From contig JACXUV010000011.1 of NCBI GenBank assembly GCA_014763715.1, positions 1-64,000 of the forward strand: a DNA stretch of 64,000 bases, given 5' to 3'. Shown here piece by piece: positions 49,152 through 58,339 of this stretch; the first letter of the stretch is position 1, and the number at the start of each line of letters is the position of its first letter. The DNA comes from Rhodobacterales bacterium. GTDB lineage: Bacteria; Pseudomonadota; Alphaproteobacteria; Caulobacterales; Hyphomonadaceae. The translations under genes and the position numbers were made by a program. A model generated the notes under the pieces. That model was not told where the DNA came from. It saw only the letters and a program-made list of their open reading frames with translations, and searched no databases.

Positions 49152-51094
49152 ACGGCTCGATTTTCCTTCCTGACGCGACATCCGCCCTGCAGACCGTGCT
49201 GGCCGTGTCCATCCTGATTGGCCTGGTTCTGGCCGCGCGGCGGCCTGTTGCCAGGCATTTCGGGGCCGGGGTCGCCTATGCACTGTGGGCCCTGCCGCTC
49301 GCCCGGCTCATCCTGCCGCCGCTTCAGATGCCCGTTTCCCTGATGCCGTTCGTCCGCCTGTCGAAACCGGCAGCGACAGTCAGCACGGAAGCCTCCAGCA
49401 CAACCACGATCATGGCTGTCTCTGACACGGCTACCCCAGCACTGGCGGCGATGCCTCACGCACCCGTTCCCCCTGTTGCCAGCAGCAGTTTTATTGAGGG
49501 GCTCCCCTCTTCTTCGCCCCTGACGGACAGCTTGCCGGTCATGCTGCTGCCCACCCTGTTCACCGTCTGGATCGGCGGGGCCCTGCTGGCTTTCGGTCTC
49601 AGCATGTGGCGCCAGCATGTCTTCATGCAGACCGTCAAACGTGAAGCTGTAAATGTGTCGCCCCGCCTGCAGCGCATTGCCCAGCAGGTTGCGCACCAGG
49701 TCGGCCTGAAGCGCCTGCCTGTTATCGCTTCCAGCCTCATCTCTTCCGGCCCGCTGGTGACCGGGCTCGCCCGCCCTGTCGTGCTCCTGCCGGCATGGTT
49801 CGAAACGGACTATGACGATACCCAGCAACGCGCGGCTCTCGCGCATGAGCTGACGCATGTCCGCCGGGGCGATCTCTGGGCCCTGCAGGCAGCAGAATTC
49901 TTCATCGCCTGCATGTGGTTCAACCCGCTTGCCTACTATGCCCACCGCGCCTTCCGCACCGATCAGGAAGCGGCCTGTGACGCCGATGTCCTGAAAGCCG
50001 GAACCGCGTCACCGCACGCCTATGGCGCCACGCTCATCAAGGCCGTGAAATCGGCCTCGCAGGAACGCCTCCCCGCCGCAGCAGGCCTGCCCCTGACCCA
50101 TGCCCTCAAGGAAAGACTGAGCCGTATGACCCATCCGACCCCCAGCAAGACACGCCGCCTCGCCGGTGGCACCGCAGCCGCCCTGCTCGGTACCGCCGCC
50201 CTGATCGCGACCTCTTCGGTCCCGGCCAATGCCGGCGAACGCGAGCATCGCGAACTGCGGATCGACAATGGGACGGTCTACCTGAATGGTGAGCGGATCA
50301 AGGACCGCCAGATTGTCATCCTTGGCGAGCCCTTCGCAGGGATCGAACCTGGCCCGGAATTCAACGCGGAGATCGAGCGCCTTTCAAAGGAAATGGCCGA
50401 AGAGGGCACCCGTATCAGCCGGATCATCACGGCCAAGGTGACGGCAAATGTCCCGGAACCCTCCCTGTCGCCGGAAGATGACCCGGAGTTCCAGGCCCTC
50501 ATGGAAGAACTCAATAACCTGCCGCTCGTCATGGAGTTCAGGAATGGCACGACGGTCAGCGCCGATCGCGAAATGACCGACGAAGAGCAGGAAGCCTGGG
50601 ACCGGAAATGGGAGGAATGGGGCGAACGGTTCGAGAAACGCGCCAGCGCTTTCGAAGCCCGCGCCAAAGCCTATGAGGCACGCGCCGAGGCCATGCACAG
50701 GGACATGGACCCGGAACTGGAGAAGATGACGCACGAACTGGAAGCTGGTCTGGAGGCTAAGGCCGCCAAGCTGGAAATCCTGATCCACGAGAAATATGGC
50801 GACGACTTCGAAGCCCGCTTCGGCGCCACCTCGGATGCCCTCGATGGCCTGGTGGAAGAATGCCGTGATGCCAACCTCGCCGAGGGTGAAACCCGTGTCC
50901 TGACCCGCACGGTCAATCTCGACCAGGGCGACCGCACCGTGAAAATCGCCTGCATGAAGGGCGACGAGACCACCCTGCGCTCTGCAAAGGCGCTGGCCGT
51001 GATCAAGTCCAGCAAGGCGCTGGCCGACGATGAGAAGAAGTCCTTCGAGAGCCAGGTCAGCCCCGAAGGCGAACTTGACGGGGCGGATAAGTAG
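49148..51094 (+). CDS. M56 family (BlaR1-like) membrane metalloprotease with a coiled-coil tail
   Basis: The 648-residue protein has four to five membrane spans in its first 345 residues. The zinc site is HELTH at residues 233-237, with Glu274 41 residues further on, the same spacing as in BlaR1. After a last hydrophobic segment near residue 340-355 comes a 290-residue, Glu/Ala-rich, mostly helical region, probably periplasmic. It has coiled-coil character and a conserved-looking end (VEECRDANLAEGETRV, then KIACMKGDETTL). There is no penicillin-binding sensor domain, so the signal is unlikely to be a beta-lactam in the BlaR1 way. Confidence 0.88.
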   Translation: MNGSIFLPDATSALQTVLAVSILIGLVLAARRPVARHFGAGVAYALWALPLARLILPPLQMPVSLMPFVRLSKPAATVSTEASSTTTIMAVSDTATPALAAMPHAPVPPVASSSFIEGLPSSSPLTDSLPVMLLPTLFTVWIGGALLAFGLSMWRQHVFMQTVKREAVNVSPRLQRIAQQVAHQVGLKRLPVIASSLISSGPLVTGLARPVVLLPAWFETDYDDTQQRAALAHELTHVRRGDLWALQAAEFFIACMWFNPLAYYAHRAFRTDQEAACDADVLKAGTASPHAYGATLIKAVKSASQERLPAAAGLPLTHALKERLSRMTHPTPSKTRRLAGGTAAALLGTAALIATSSVPANAGEREHRELRIDNGTVYLNGERIKDRQIVILGEPFAGIEPGPEFNAEIERLSKEMAEEGTRISRIITAKVTANVPEPSLSPEDDPEFQALMEELNNLPLVMEFRNGTTVSADREMTDEEQEAWDRKWEEWGERFEKRASAFEARAKAYEARAEAMHRDMDPELEKMTHELEAGLEAKAAKLEILIHEKYGDDFEARFGATSDALDGLVEECRDANLAEGETRVLTRTVNLDQGDRTVKIACMKGDETTLRSAKALAVIKSSKALADDEKKSFESQVSPEGELDGADK

Positions 51095-51128
51095 GCGCTC
51101 CGGAAACCAGCCAATTACGAACCAGGAC

Positions 51129-51157
51129 AAAGCCCCGGCCTTACCCGCCGGGGCTTT
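51129..51157 (+). terminator. Rho-independent terminator of the blaI-M56 pair
   Basis: AAAGCCCCGGC and GCCGGGGCTTT form a perfect 11-base stem across a seven-base loop, with a closing T run. It begins 34 bases after the M56 stop codon. Confidence 0.88.
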
Positions 51158-51241
51158 TGACTGTCTGACAGGAAGGCTTTGCAGGCCCGCCCGGCCACAC
51201 TAGGGTGCCCACGATTTCTTCCCTTGTCCGGAGCCCTCAGG

Positions 51242-51694
51242 ATGACACCGCGTCTGACAGCCCTTGCCCTGTTCCTGCTGCCACTGGCGGCATGTGCGAC
51301 CATGGAGCCCGAGCCCTGCACAGCAGAGTGGATCGACTACAAGACCGACAAGATCCTGCGCAGCTTCGCGTCCGAAAACCGCGGCCTGATCAATGACTTC
51401 CGCAAGCTCACCAGAGAAGGTGGCGACATCGCCCCCTTCGTTGCCATGACGCTCGCCCGCAAGTCCGGCCGGATCCAGACCTTCGCCGACTCCTTCAACA
51501 GGACTGTCCTGCCGGAACTGGAAGCCGCGCTCTCCCAGTGCGGCCGGAACGAGGAATTCATGCCCGCCCTGACCAGCTTCCTCCGGGACGAAGGCGTCAG
51601 CGATGAAGCCATCAGCTGGATCATTCCCTTCATCGCCGTGATGGCGGAAATGCGCGACGGCACCTTCGATATCGACGGGCATCATCAGGACTGA
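51242..51694 (+). CDS. Unrecognised lipoprotein ahead of kdsB
   Basis: The start at 51242 opens a lipoprotein signal with lipobox LAAC (Cys at about residue 18). The 150-residue product is mostly helical, with conserved-looking cysteines in PEPCTAEW and SQCGRNEEF, and ends in an acidic tail. I recognise no family. It lies five bases ahead of kdsB on the same strand, so it is probably co-transcribed with kdsB and the phosphatase. A role in the envelope is suggested only by the lipobox and this context. Confidence 0.7.
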   Translation: MTPRLTALALFLLPLAACATMEPEPCTAEWIDYKTDKILRSFASENRGLINDFRKLTREGGDIAPFVAMTLARKSGRIQTFADSFNRTVLPELEAALSQCGRNEEFMPALTSFLRDEGVSDEAISWIIPFIAVMAEMRDGTFDIDGHHQD

Positions 51695-51699
51695 CAGAC

Positions 51700-52509
51700 A
51701 TGCGCACACTGATTGTTGTTCCCGCACGCTACGCATCGACCCGCCTGCCCGGCAAACCGCTGGTCAGGATTGCCGGGCGCACCATGGTCTCCCGCGTGGC
51801 CGCGATGGCCGGCAAGGCGGCGGAAGCCCTTGGCGATGCGCAACACGTTGTGGCCACGGATGATGAGCGGATTGAAACCCACTGCCGGGACCTCGGCATC
51901 CCGGTTGTGATGACGGACCCCGATCTTCCCTCTGGAACGGACCGGGCCCTGGCTGCTGCCGATGCAATGGGCGCGGCCCCCGATGTCGTGGTGAACCTGC
52001 AGGGCGACTCCCCCTTCACGCCCCCGGCGCATGTGATTGCGGTCGCACAAGCCGCGCGCGAGTCCGGCGCCGATGCGGCCACACCTTATGTCCGCCTCAC
52101 CTGGGAGGCGCTGGATGCCTTCCGGCAGCACAAGCTGGAAACCCCCTTCTCGGGCACGACGCTTGTGCATGATGAAGCCGGCCGTGCGCTCTGGTTCTCC
52201 AAGAACCTGATCCCCGCCATGCGCAAGGAAGCGGCTCTGCGCACCAAGGGTGACCCGTCGCCCGTGTGTCGCCATATCGGCCTTTACGCCTATCGCCTCG
52301 AAGCGCTGCGCCGCTATGTCAGCCTGCCGGAAGGCCGCTACGAACAGCTCGAAGGGCTGGAACAGCTGCGCCTGCTGGAAAACGGCATGAGCATTCAATG
52401 CGTTGAAGTCACGCCGGACAGGATCGCCATCCCCGGCATCGACACCGCCGAGGATGTCGCGCTCGCCGAACGGCTCGTTGCCGAACATGGCGACCCGCTG
52501 GAGGATTGA
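51700..52509 (+). CDS. kdsB: 3-deoxy-manno-octulosonate cytidylyltransferase family protein
   Basis: KdsB activates Kdo as CMP-Kdo for the inner core of lipopolysaccharide. The 269-residue protein starts with VVPARYASTRLPGKPL, the nucleotide-binding loop, and has LPSGTDRALAA, HIGLYAYR and LEQLRLLENG in the expected order. The usual QGDEP motif reads NLQGDSPF, so the acidic residue after QGD is Ser. The protein is also about 20 residues longer than typical. It may therefore be a divergent KdsB, or an activator of a related sugar acid. It is flanked by a lipoprotein and a phosphatase gene with five-base gaps. Confidence 0.82.
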   Translation: MRTLIVVPARYASTRLPGKPLVRIAGRTMVSRVAAMAGKAAEALGDAQHVVATDDERIETHCRDLGIPVVMTDPDLPSGTDRALAAADAMGAAPDVVVNLQGDSPFTPPAHVIAVAQAARESGADAATPYVRLTWEALDAFRQHKLETPFSGTTLVHDEAGRALWFSKNLIPAMRKEAALRTKGDPSPVCRHIGLYAYRLEALRRYVSLPEGRYEQLEGLEQLRLLENGMSIQCVEVTPDRIAIPGIDTAEDVALAERLVAEHGDPLED

Positions 52510-52514
52510 CGCTC

Positions 52515-53120
52515 ATGGGACGGATCATTGTCTGCCGCCATGGAAACACGTTCGACAAGGGCGACACAGTCACCCGCGTCGGCGGCCGGACAGACCTGCC
52601 ACTGTCGTTTTCCGGAAAGGCACAGGCCGAAGCTCTTGCCCGGCATTTTTCAGGCACGCACTTTCAGGCCGCCTATTGCTCCTCGCTTCGGCGTACGCAT
52701 GAAACGGCAACCGCCATTCTCGATGCACAGCCGGATGCCCCCACACCTGCCGTGCTCTCCTTCCTGACAGAGATCGACTATGGCCCGGATGAGAATGTGG
52801 CCGAAGAAAAGGTCGTAGCCCGTATCGGCGAAACCGCCATGCGCGCCTGGGAAGAAGACAGCCGCGTGCCGGATGGCTGGATCGTCGACAAGCAGGCAAT
52901 CCATTCAGGCTGGAAAGCCCTCCTGACGGAAGCCGCGCGGCTTCCGAAGGCCGATACGATCCTGGTCGTTACAAGTAATGGGATCGCCCGCTTCCTGCCG
53001 GATGTCGTGGATGCCGTGCCGGTGGGGCTTCAGCCCAAGCTGAAAACAGGGGCCTGGGGCGAAATCGACTGCAACACCGGCACACGGATTGTCGCCTGGA
53101 ACGAGCGGCCGCCCGCTTGA
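52515..53120 (+). CDS. Histidine phosphatase superfamily protein
   Basis: The ATG at 52515 is used (GGAGG ten bases ahead); the in-frame TTG at 52506 overlaps kdsB. The 201-residue protein has the RHG motif (CRHGNTF) near residue 9, with the phospho-acceptor His. It also has SSLRRTHETA near residue 55 and a later VVTSNGIARFLP in place of the second catalytic His region. The fold is that of phosphoglycerate-mutase-like phosphatases; the substrate is unknown. Its place behind kdsB invites a sugar-phosphate role, which is speculation. Confidence 0.85.
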   Translation: MGRIIVCRHGNTFDKGDTVTRVGGRTDLPLSFSGKAQAEALARHFSGTHFQAAYCSSLRRTHETATAILDAQPDAPTPAVLSFLTEIDYGPDENVAEEKVVARIGETAMRAWEEDSRVPDGWIVDKQAIHSGWKALLTEAARLPKADTILVVTSNGIARFLPDVVDAVPVGLQPKLKTGAWGEIDCNTGTRIVAWNERPPA

Positions 53121-53132
53121 GATAGTCGCCGG

Positions 53133-55556
53133 TCAGGCCGCGTCGCGGTCGTCAGCTTCGTCTTCCATCTCACCCGGGCCCGCAATCGGCAGGGTAAAGG
53201 CAACCGTTGTCCCTTCCCCTTCGATGGATGAGATCGTCAGCTCGCCGCCATGCATTTCAGCGAAAGACTTGGTTAGTGCGAGGCCCAGCCCAGTGCCTTC
53301 ATAGTTGCGGTCATGCGAGCCGGTTGCCTGCTCGAAGGGCTGTGAGAGGCGCGGCAGGTCGGCTGCCGGAATGCCGATCCCTGTGTCGGTCACGGACACC
53401 TTGATGTCCGGCCCATATTGCTGAACAGCGACCGTGATCTTGCCGCCTGCATTGGTGAACTTGATCGCATTGGACACAAGGTTCAGCACCATCTGACGGA
53501 TGGCGCGATGATCGGCATCGATCTCCGGCAGCCCGGGCTGAACATCCAGAACAATCTCGATATCCTTGTCAGCGGCCTTCCGGCGGATCATCCGCACAGC
53601 GGCATCCACCGGGTCAATCGGATCAATCGGCTGCGGATTGATCGTCATCTTGCCCGCTTCGATCTTCGCCATGTCCAGAATGTCGTTGATCATGTCTAGC
53701 AGGTGCTGGCCTGATGCCAGAATGTCCTGCGCATAGCCCTTGTAGCGCTGATCCCCCAGCGGCCCGTAGAGTTCGTGCGCCAGGATTTCAGAGAAACCAT
53801 TGATCGCGTTCAAAGGCGTCCGCAGCTCATGGCTCATGTTCGCCAGGAAGGCGGATTTGGAGTTCGCTGCATTCTCGGCACGGGATTTTTCTTCGGACAG
53901 TTTGCGGGCAAGCTCACCCGCCCGGCCCTCGGAGCGTTCCAGATCCTGCACCGTCTTGCGCATGCGTTCCTTCTGCCGGCGCAGCTCTTCCTCTTTGCTG
54001 ATATTCTCCGTGACATCGATGCCCACAGTGATCAGCCCGCCATCGGGGGATGGCCGCTCGACCAGCTTCAGCCAACGTCCGCCCTGAAGGCAGATCAGGT
54101 TGGCCTGCCTGTCATCCGCAGACGGACGCTCAGCGCGTATCGCGCCAGCGCGTGCAATAGAGACAGTTTCATGCGTCATGCCCGTCCGCAACGTGTCGGT
54201 CAGGCCGAAGTCCGTCGCGAAGGCCCTGTTCCAGTACAGGAGGCGCTTGCGATGATCCCACAGGGCGAATGGCCCGCTGAAGCCTTCCAGCGCACTGCGC
54301 AAGCGCCGCTCAGCCGCCTTCACGCGATCTTCCGCCTGCTTGCGGTCCGTGATGTCCAGCATGATCCCGCCGAACAGCGGCCCGGCATCGGTATCCGTAT
54401 TGGACCCCCGCATCTCGATCCAGCGAAGCGGCGGGCGCGCCAATGCGAAATTGACCTGCAGCCAGCCAATCTCGCGTGACTTCTCGATGGCTTCCCGCAC
54501 ACGTGCCTGATGCTCCGGGTGGACCTGCTTGACCAGATTGCCGAGCGACACGGTGCGCATGCCCTCCAGGTTGAGCAGCTCGCTGGACGCTTCCGACAGG
54601 AACAGCGACCCATGCTCAGGCGTCCATTCCCAATAGCCGGCCTTGGCACTGCGCATGACCGTCGCCATGATCCGGTCTGCCTGCTCATCACGGGCCGCTT
54701 CCGCAATCGTGTCGGTCTGCTGCTTCGACAAGCGCCCCATGAGGCCGGTGATCGCCAACACGGGCGCGGCGAGCAGGAGCGCAAAAATCAGAAGGCTGAC
54801 CAGATCATCCCGCGTCAGCAGGTCTGCCTCGGTTTCGCTGCACACGGCAAGGCCGCCACCGGCGACACTGCTACAGGCGAGTGCCGAGCGTGACAGCCCC
54901 CGTCCCTTTTCGAACCGGGCCTGCTGCATGGGCCGCAAGCCATTTGCCGGCCGTGGCTCAGGATCACCGGCCACGATCTGAAGACCATCGGAGACCAGTG
55001 AAACCTGGCTGTTCTTCGACGCAGCGGGCAGCCAGGTGCCTGCCGGGGCCAGCGCGATCACGGCACCCTTGCCTTCGCCGGTCACCAGAACGACATCGCC
55101 CAGTTCGGAAAGGCCCGCGCGCTGGCCGGACTTGATCAGGGCCTCTGCCACAGATGCTGCGGCATCCAGCCGGCTGCCTTCCGGCGCCTGCCTTGCGTCA
55201 GACAGCGACATGACCGCATCGACGCCGGGTGTGGCTGCGGCGATGGCCGAACGTGAGGCCTTATTGTCGGCGACGAGGCGGATGGCCGTCTCCACCGTAT
55301 CGGCCCGCCCGTTCACGCGGCCCGCCAGCGCTTCTGCTTCCGCCTGTAGTGACAGCAGCAGGTTTGCATCTGAACGCTGATGCTCGTCCCAGGCTTTCAG
55401 GCCCATGGCGAGCGCCAGCAACGCAACCGTGCCGGCAATTGTCCACTTTAGGCGCGACGAGACGACCTCAGACGCAGGGTCTGCGGCTTGTTTTAATTGG
55501 GATTTTCTATCCGTCTCGGCCAAAGGAAGATCCCCTGCCCGCTTTGCGGGCAACAT
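53133..55556 (-). CDS. PAS-domain sensor histidine kinase (PleC-like)
   Basis: This 807-residue membrane kinase has a first membrane span near residue 35-55, a periplasmic sensor region to about residue 255, and a second span (about 255-275). Two PAS domains (about 300-410 and 430-520) and a short coiled coil follow. The HisKA motif is FLANMSHELRTPLNAINGFSE, with the phospho-acceptor His in SHELRTP, and the ATPase domain has the N, G1 and G2 boxes (NLVSNAIKFT, DTGIGI, GTGLGLAL). The core resembles PleC/DivJ-type kinases that phosphorylate DivK. No response regulator is adjacent. Confidence 0.92.
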   Translation of the reverse strand: MLPAKRAGDLPLAETDRKSQLKQAADPASEVVSSRLKWTIAGTVALLALAMGLKAWDEHQRSDANLLLSLQAEAEALAGRVNGRADTVETAIRLVADNKASRSAIAAATPGVDAVMSLSDARQAPEGSRLDAAASVAEALIKSGQRAGLSELGDVVLVTGEGKGAVIALAPAGTWLPAASKNSQVSLVSDGLQIVAGDPEPRPANGLRPMQQARFEKGRGLSRSALACSSVAGGGLAVCSETEADLLTRDDLVSLLIFALLLAAPVLAITGLMGRLSKQQTDTIAEAARDEQADRIMATVMRSAKAGYWEWTPEHGSLFLSEASSELLNLEGMRTVSLGNLVKQVHPEHQARVREAIEKSREIGWLQVNFALARPPLRWIEMRGSNTDTDAGPLFGGIMLDITDRKQAEDRVKAAERRLRSALEGFSGPFALWDHRKRLLYWNRAFATDFGLTDTLRTGMTHETVSIARAGAIRAERPSADDRQANLICLQGGRWLKLVERPSPDGGLITVGIDVTENISKEEELRRQKERMRKTVQDLERSEGRAGELARKLSEEKSRAENAANSKSAFLANMSHELRTPLNAINGFSEILAHELYGPLGDQRYKGYAQDILASGQHLLDMINDILDMAKIEAGKMTINPQPIDPIDPVDAAVRMIRRKAADKDIEIVLDVQPGLPEIDADHRAIRQMVLNLVSNAIKFTNAGGKITVAVQQYGPDIKVSVTDTGIGIPAADLPRLSQPFEQATGSHDRNYEGTGLGLALTKSFAEMHGGELTISSIEGEGTTVAFTLPIAGPGEMEDEADDRDAA

Positions 55557-55595
55557 TCACTCAGCCTAACTTGTCCCCCGGAATCCTTGCCCGAG

Positions 55596-55624
55596 CGTTA
55601 ACGAATCCCACAGATTCGTTAACG
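55596..55624 (-). promoter_or_regulatory. Perfect palindrome with two GANTC sites upstream of the PAS kinase gene
   Basis: CGTTAACGAATC and GATTCGTTAACG form a perfect 12-base inverted repeat with a five-base loop. It contains GAATC at 55603-55607 and GATTC at 55613-55617, both GANTC sites for CcrM-type methylation. It lies 40-68 bases upstream of the kinase start and just past the pepN stop codon. No T tract follows in either direction, so it is not a standard terminator. Control of the kinase promoter is inferred from position. Confidence 0.5.
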
Positions 55625-55631
55625 AGCCTTT

Positions 55632-58211
55632 CTAGCCCAGCGCGCGGGCCACAATGTCTGCAGCATTAGGGGAAAGCCCCGCCGCCTGAAGGCGTTTCAG
55701 CGTCGCTTCTGCAGCAGCTTTCGCCTGCGGTTCCAGGATACGCCACTGCTCGAACGCGGTCAGCAGCCGCGCGCCCAGTGCCGGGTTCGCCTTGTCCGCT
55801 TTCAGGATGATCTCCTCCACCGCCTGATAGCCGGTACCATCCGGGGCGTGGAAGGCCGCGAGGTTCTGCATGGTGAAGGCGGCGACCACAGAACGCACCC
55901 GGTTCGGGTTCTTCAGATCGAACGCCGGATGCGCCGCCAGCGCCTTGACCGTTTCCGCATCGCCGGTCGTGGCCTGCAGCGCGAACCATTTGTCCATCAC
56001 CAGCGGGTTGTCCTGCCAGGTGGCTTCGAAATCGGCCAGCGCTTCATTCGATTTGCCGCCCTTCTGCACGGTATAGGCGCGCAGCGCGGCGAGGCGCTCG
56101 GTCATGTTGGTTGCGCCATCATACAGCTTGCGCAGCGTGTCTGCCGCCGACGGATCGGGCGACACCCCTAGCAGCACGATCATCGCCGTGCGCAGGGCGC
56201 GGATGCCCGCCTGCTCTGCCCCCGGGTTGAACGGCGCGGGCGTCGGCTTGCCAAGTGTCCCGGCGATGAAGCCGGAGAGCTTCGAGGCCAGCGCCGACTG
56301 CAGCTTCCGCCGGGCATTATTCAGCGCCACAGCATCGGCCGGCTGGCGCTCCAGGAACATCTCACCCACTTCCGGCAGGCGCGTCAGCAGCGCCGCAAAT
56401 GCCGGATCGGCCTCAGCCGCCTCGACGGCGCCTGCCAGTGCAGCGACCAGCGCATCGTCCGGCTCAGCCTGGCTGCCTTCGGACAGGGCGAGGATCTCTT
56501 CCTTCACCAGAGACTGGACCCCGTCCCACTGATTGAACGGGTCGGTCTCCATACGGATCATGGCAAGCCGCTGATCACGGCTGAGCGCACGGTTCAGGCG
56601 AACCGGCGCCGTGAAGTCCCGGTTGACCGAGACCAGCGGCGCCTCGGTCACGCCTTCCGGCATTTCAAGCGTGAGGGTCACATCCTCGTCTTCCAGAATG
56701 GTCGTCCATTCGGCGAGATTGCCTTCCTCATCCAGCAGCGCCATTTCCAGCGGGATCGGCACCGGCTGTTTCTCCGGCTGGCCGGGCGTTGGCGGCGTCT
56801 TCTGTTTCAGCGTGATTTCGATCTCACGCGTTGCAGCATTCCACTTTTCCTCGACGGTCACTTCCGGCGTACCCGCCTGCGCATACCAGCGGCGGAACTG
56901 GGTGAAGTCTTCGCCCGTGACATCCTCGAAGCATTTGTAGAAATCCTCGATCGTCACAGCCTGGCCGTCATGGCGCTCGAAATAGAGGTCCATGCCTTTG
57001 CGGTAGAGGTCTTCGCCGATCATCCGGCGCAGCATGCCGATCAGTTCGGCGCCTTTCTCATAGACGGTCGCCGTGTAGAGATTGTCGATGGAGGCATAAT
57101 TGTCCGGACGCACGGAGTGGGCCAGAGGCCCGGCATCTTCGGCGAACTGGCGCGCCCGCAGGCGGATCACGTCCTTGATGCGCTGCACCGGGCGCGAGCG
57201 CATGTCGGCAGAGAAGTTCTGATCACGGAAAACCGTCAGGCCTTCCTTCAGGCAGAGCTGGAACCAGTCGCGGCAGGTGATACGGTTGCCGGTCCAGTTG
57301 TGGAAGTATTCGTGCGCAACGATGCTCTCGATGGCCTCGAAGTCCGCATCGGTCGCGGTCGACTCGTCCGCCAGCACATAGGCGGAGTTGAAAACGTTGA
57401 GCCCCTTGTTCTCCATGGCGCCGAAATTGAAGTCGCGCACGGCCACGATGTTGAACACGCCAAGGTCATAGGCGCGGCCATAGGTTTCCTCGTCCCACTT
57501 CATGGAACGCTTCAGGCTGTCCATCGCCCAGGCGGCGCGTTCGGCATCGCCCTTGTCGACATGAATGGCGAGCGCAATCTCGTCCCCATTCATCGTGGTG
57601 AAGCTGTCGCGGTACACATCATAATCCCCGGCGCAGAGTGCGAAGAGGTAGGCCGGTTTCTTGTGCGGGTCGTCCCACACGGCGAAATGGCGCCCATCAT
57701 CCAGATCACCCGTCTCGCCCGGCGTGCCATTGGACAGGAGGATCGGATAGGCCGCCTTGTCCGCCGCCATCCAGACATGGAACGCACTCATCACATCCGG
57801 ACGGTCCGGATAGAAAGTGATACGGCGGAAACCAATCGCCTCGCACTGGGTGCAGAATCGCCCGCCCGACATGTAGAGACCCGACAGCGCCGTATTGGCC
57901 GAGGGGGCAATTTCCACTTCCGTCACCAGCGTGAAGGCATCCGGCACGGAGGCGATCGTCAGGCCCTTCTCACTCTGCTCATAGGCGGCGGGGTCCAGCG
58001 GTTTTCCGTCGATGGCAATCGACAGGAGCTTCAGCCCTTCCCCATCCAGCACCAGCGCGGCATCCGCCCCGCCCGTGCGGCGCAGCTTCAGTTCGGACCG
58101 CACTTTCGTGGCGTCCGGATCAAGATCGAAGCGGAGATCCACCTGCTCGACGTCAAACGGATAGGGCGTGTAGTCGGCAAGGTGTACGGAAACGGGAGTT
58201 TCGGTTCGCAT
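55632..58211 (-). CDS. pepN: Aminopeptidase N (M1 family)
   Basis: PepN removes N-terminal residues from peptides in the cytoplasm. The start at 58211 (MRTETPVSVHLADYTPYPFDV) has GGAG ahead. The 859-residue protein has the GAMEN exopeptidase motif (FGAMENKGLNVFN) near residue 262, and the zinc site HEYFHNWTGNR followed by the usual downstream Glu. The length and the C-terminal helical domain match the E. coli type. The next gene downstream is the PAS kinase, separated by a palindrome. It is divergent from the VanZ-like gene. Confidence 0.96.
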   Translation of the reverse strand: MRTETPVSVHLADYTPYPFDVEQVDLRFDLDPDATKVRSELKLRRTGGADAALVLDGEGLKLLSIAIDGKPLDPAAYEQSEKGLTIASVPDAFTLVTEVEIAPSANTALSGLYMSGGRFCTQCEAIGFRRITFYPDRPDVMSAFHVWMAADKAAYPILLSNGTPGETGDLDDGRHFAVWDDPHKKPAYLFALCAGDYDVYRDSFTTMNGDEIALAIHVDKGDAERAAWAMDSLKRSMKWDEETYGRAYDLGVFNIVAVRDFNFGAMENKGLNVFNSAYVLADESTATDADFEAIESIVAHEYFHNWTGNRITCRDWFQLCLKEGLTVFRDQNFSADMRSRPVQRIKDVIRLRARQFAEDAGPLAHSVRPDNYASIDNLYTATVYEKGAELIGMLRRMIGEDLYRKGMDLYFERHDGQAVTIEDFYKCFEDVTGEDFTQFRRWYAQAGTPEVTVEEKWNAATREIEITLKQKTPPTPGQPEKQPVPIPLEMALLDEEGNLAEWTTILEDEDVTLTLEMPEGVTEAPLVSVNRDFTAPVRLNRALSRDQRLAMIRMETDPFNQWDGVQSLVKEEILALSEGSQAEPDDALVAALAGAVEAAEADPAFAALLTRLPEVGEMFLERQPADAVALNNARRKLQSALASKLSGFIAGTLGKPTPAPFNPGAEQAGIRALRTAMIVLLGVSPDPSAADTLRKLYDGATNMTERLAALRAYTVQKGGKSNEALADFEATWQDNPLVMDKWFALQATTGDAETVKALAAHPAFDLKNPNRVRSVVAAFTMQNLAAFHAPDGTGYQAVEEIILKADKANPALGARLLTAFEQWRILEPQAKAAAEATLKRLQAAGLSPNAADIVARALG

Positions 58212-58339
58212 GATGGCTCCGGGGCTTGGCATTCGATCTATTGGACATAGGAAATGCAGGGAGGTGCGTCGAGGGCCTGACCGCTGAAGGCTGGCACATG
58301 ACCTGCTTTGACCCCGGCAAAGACAAGGAACCCGCTTTG

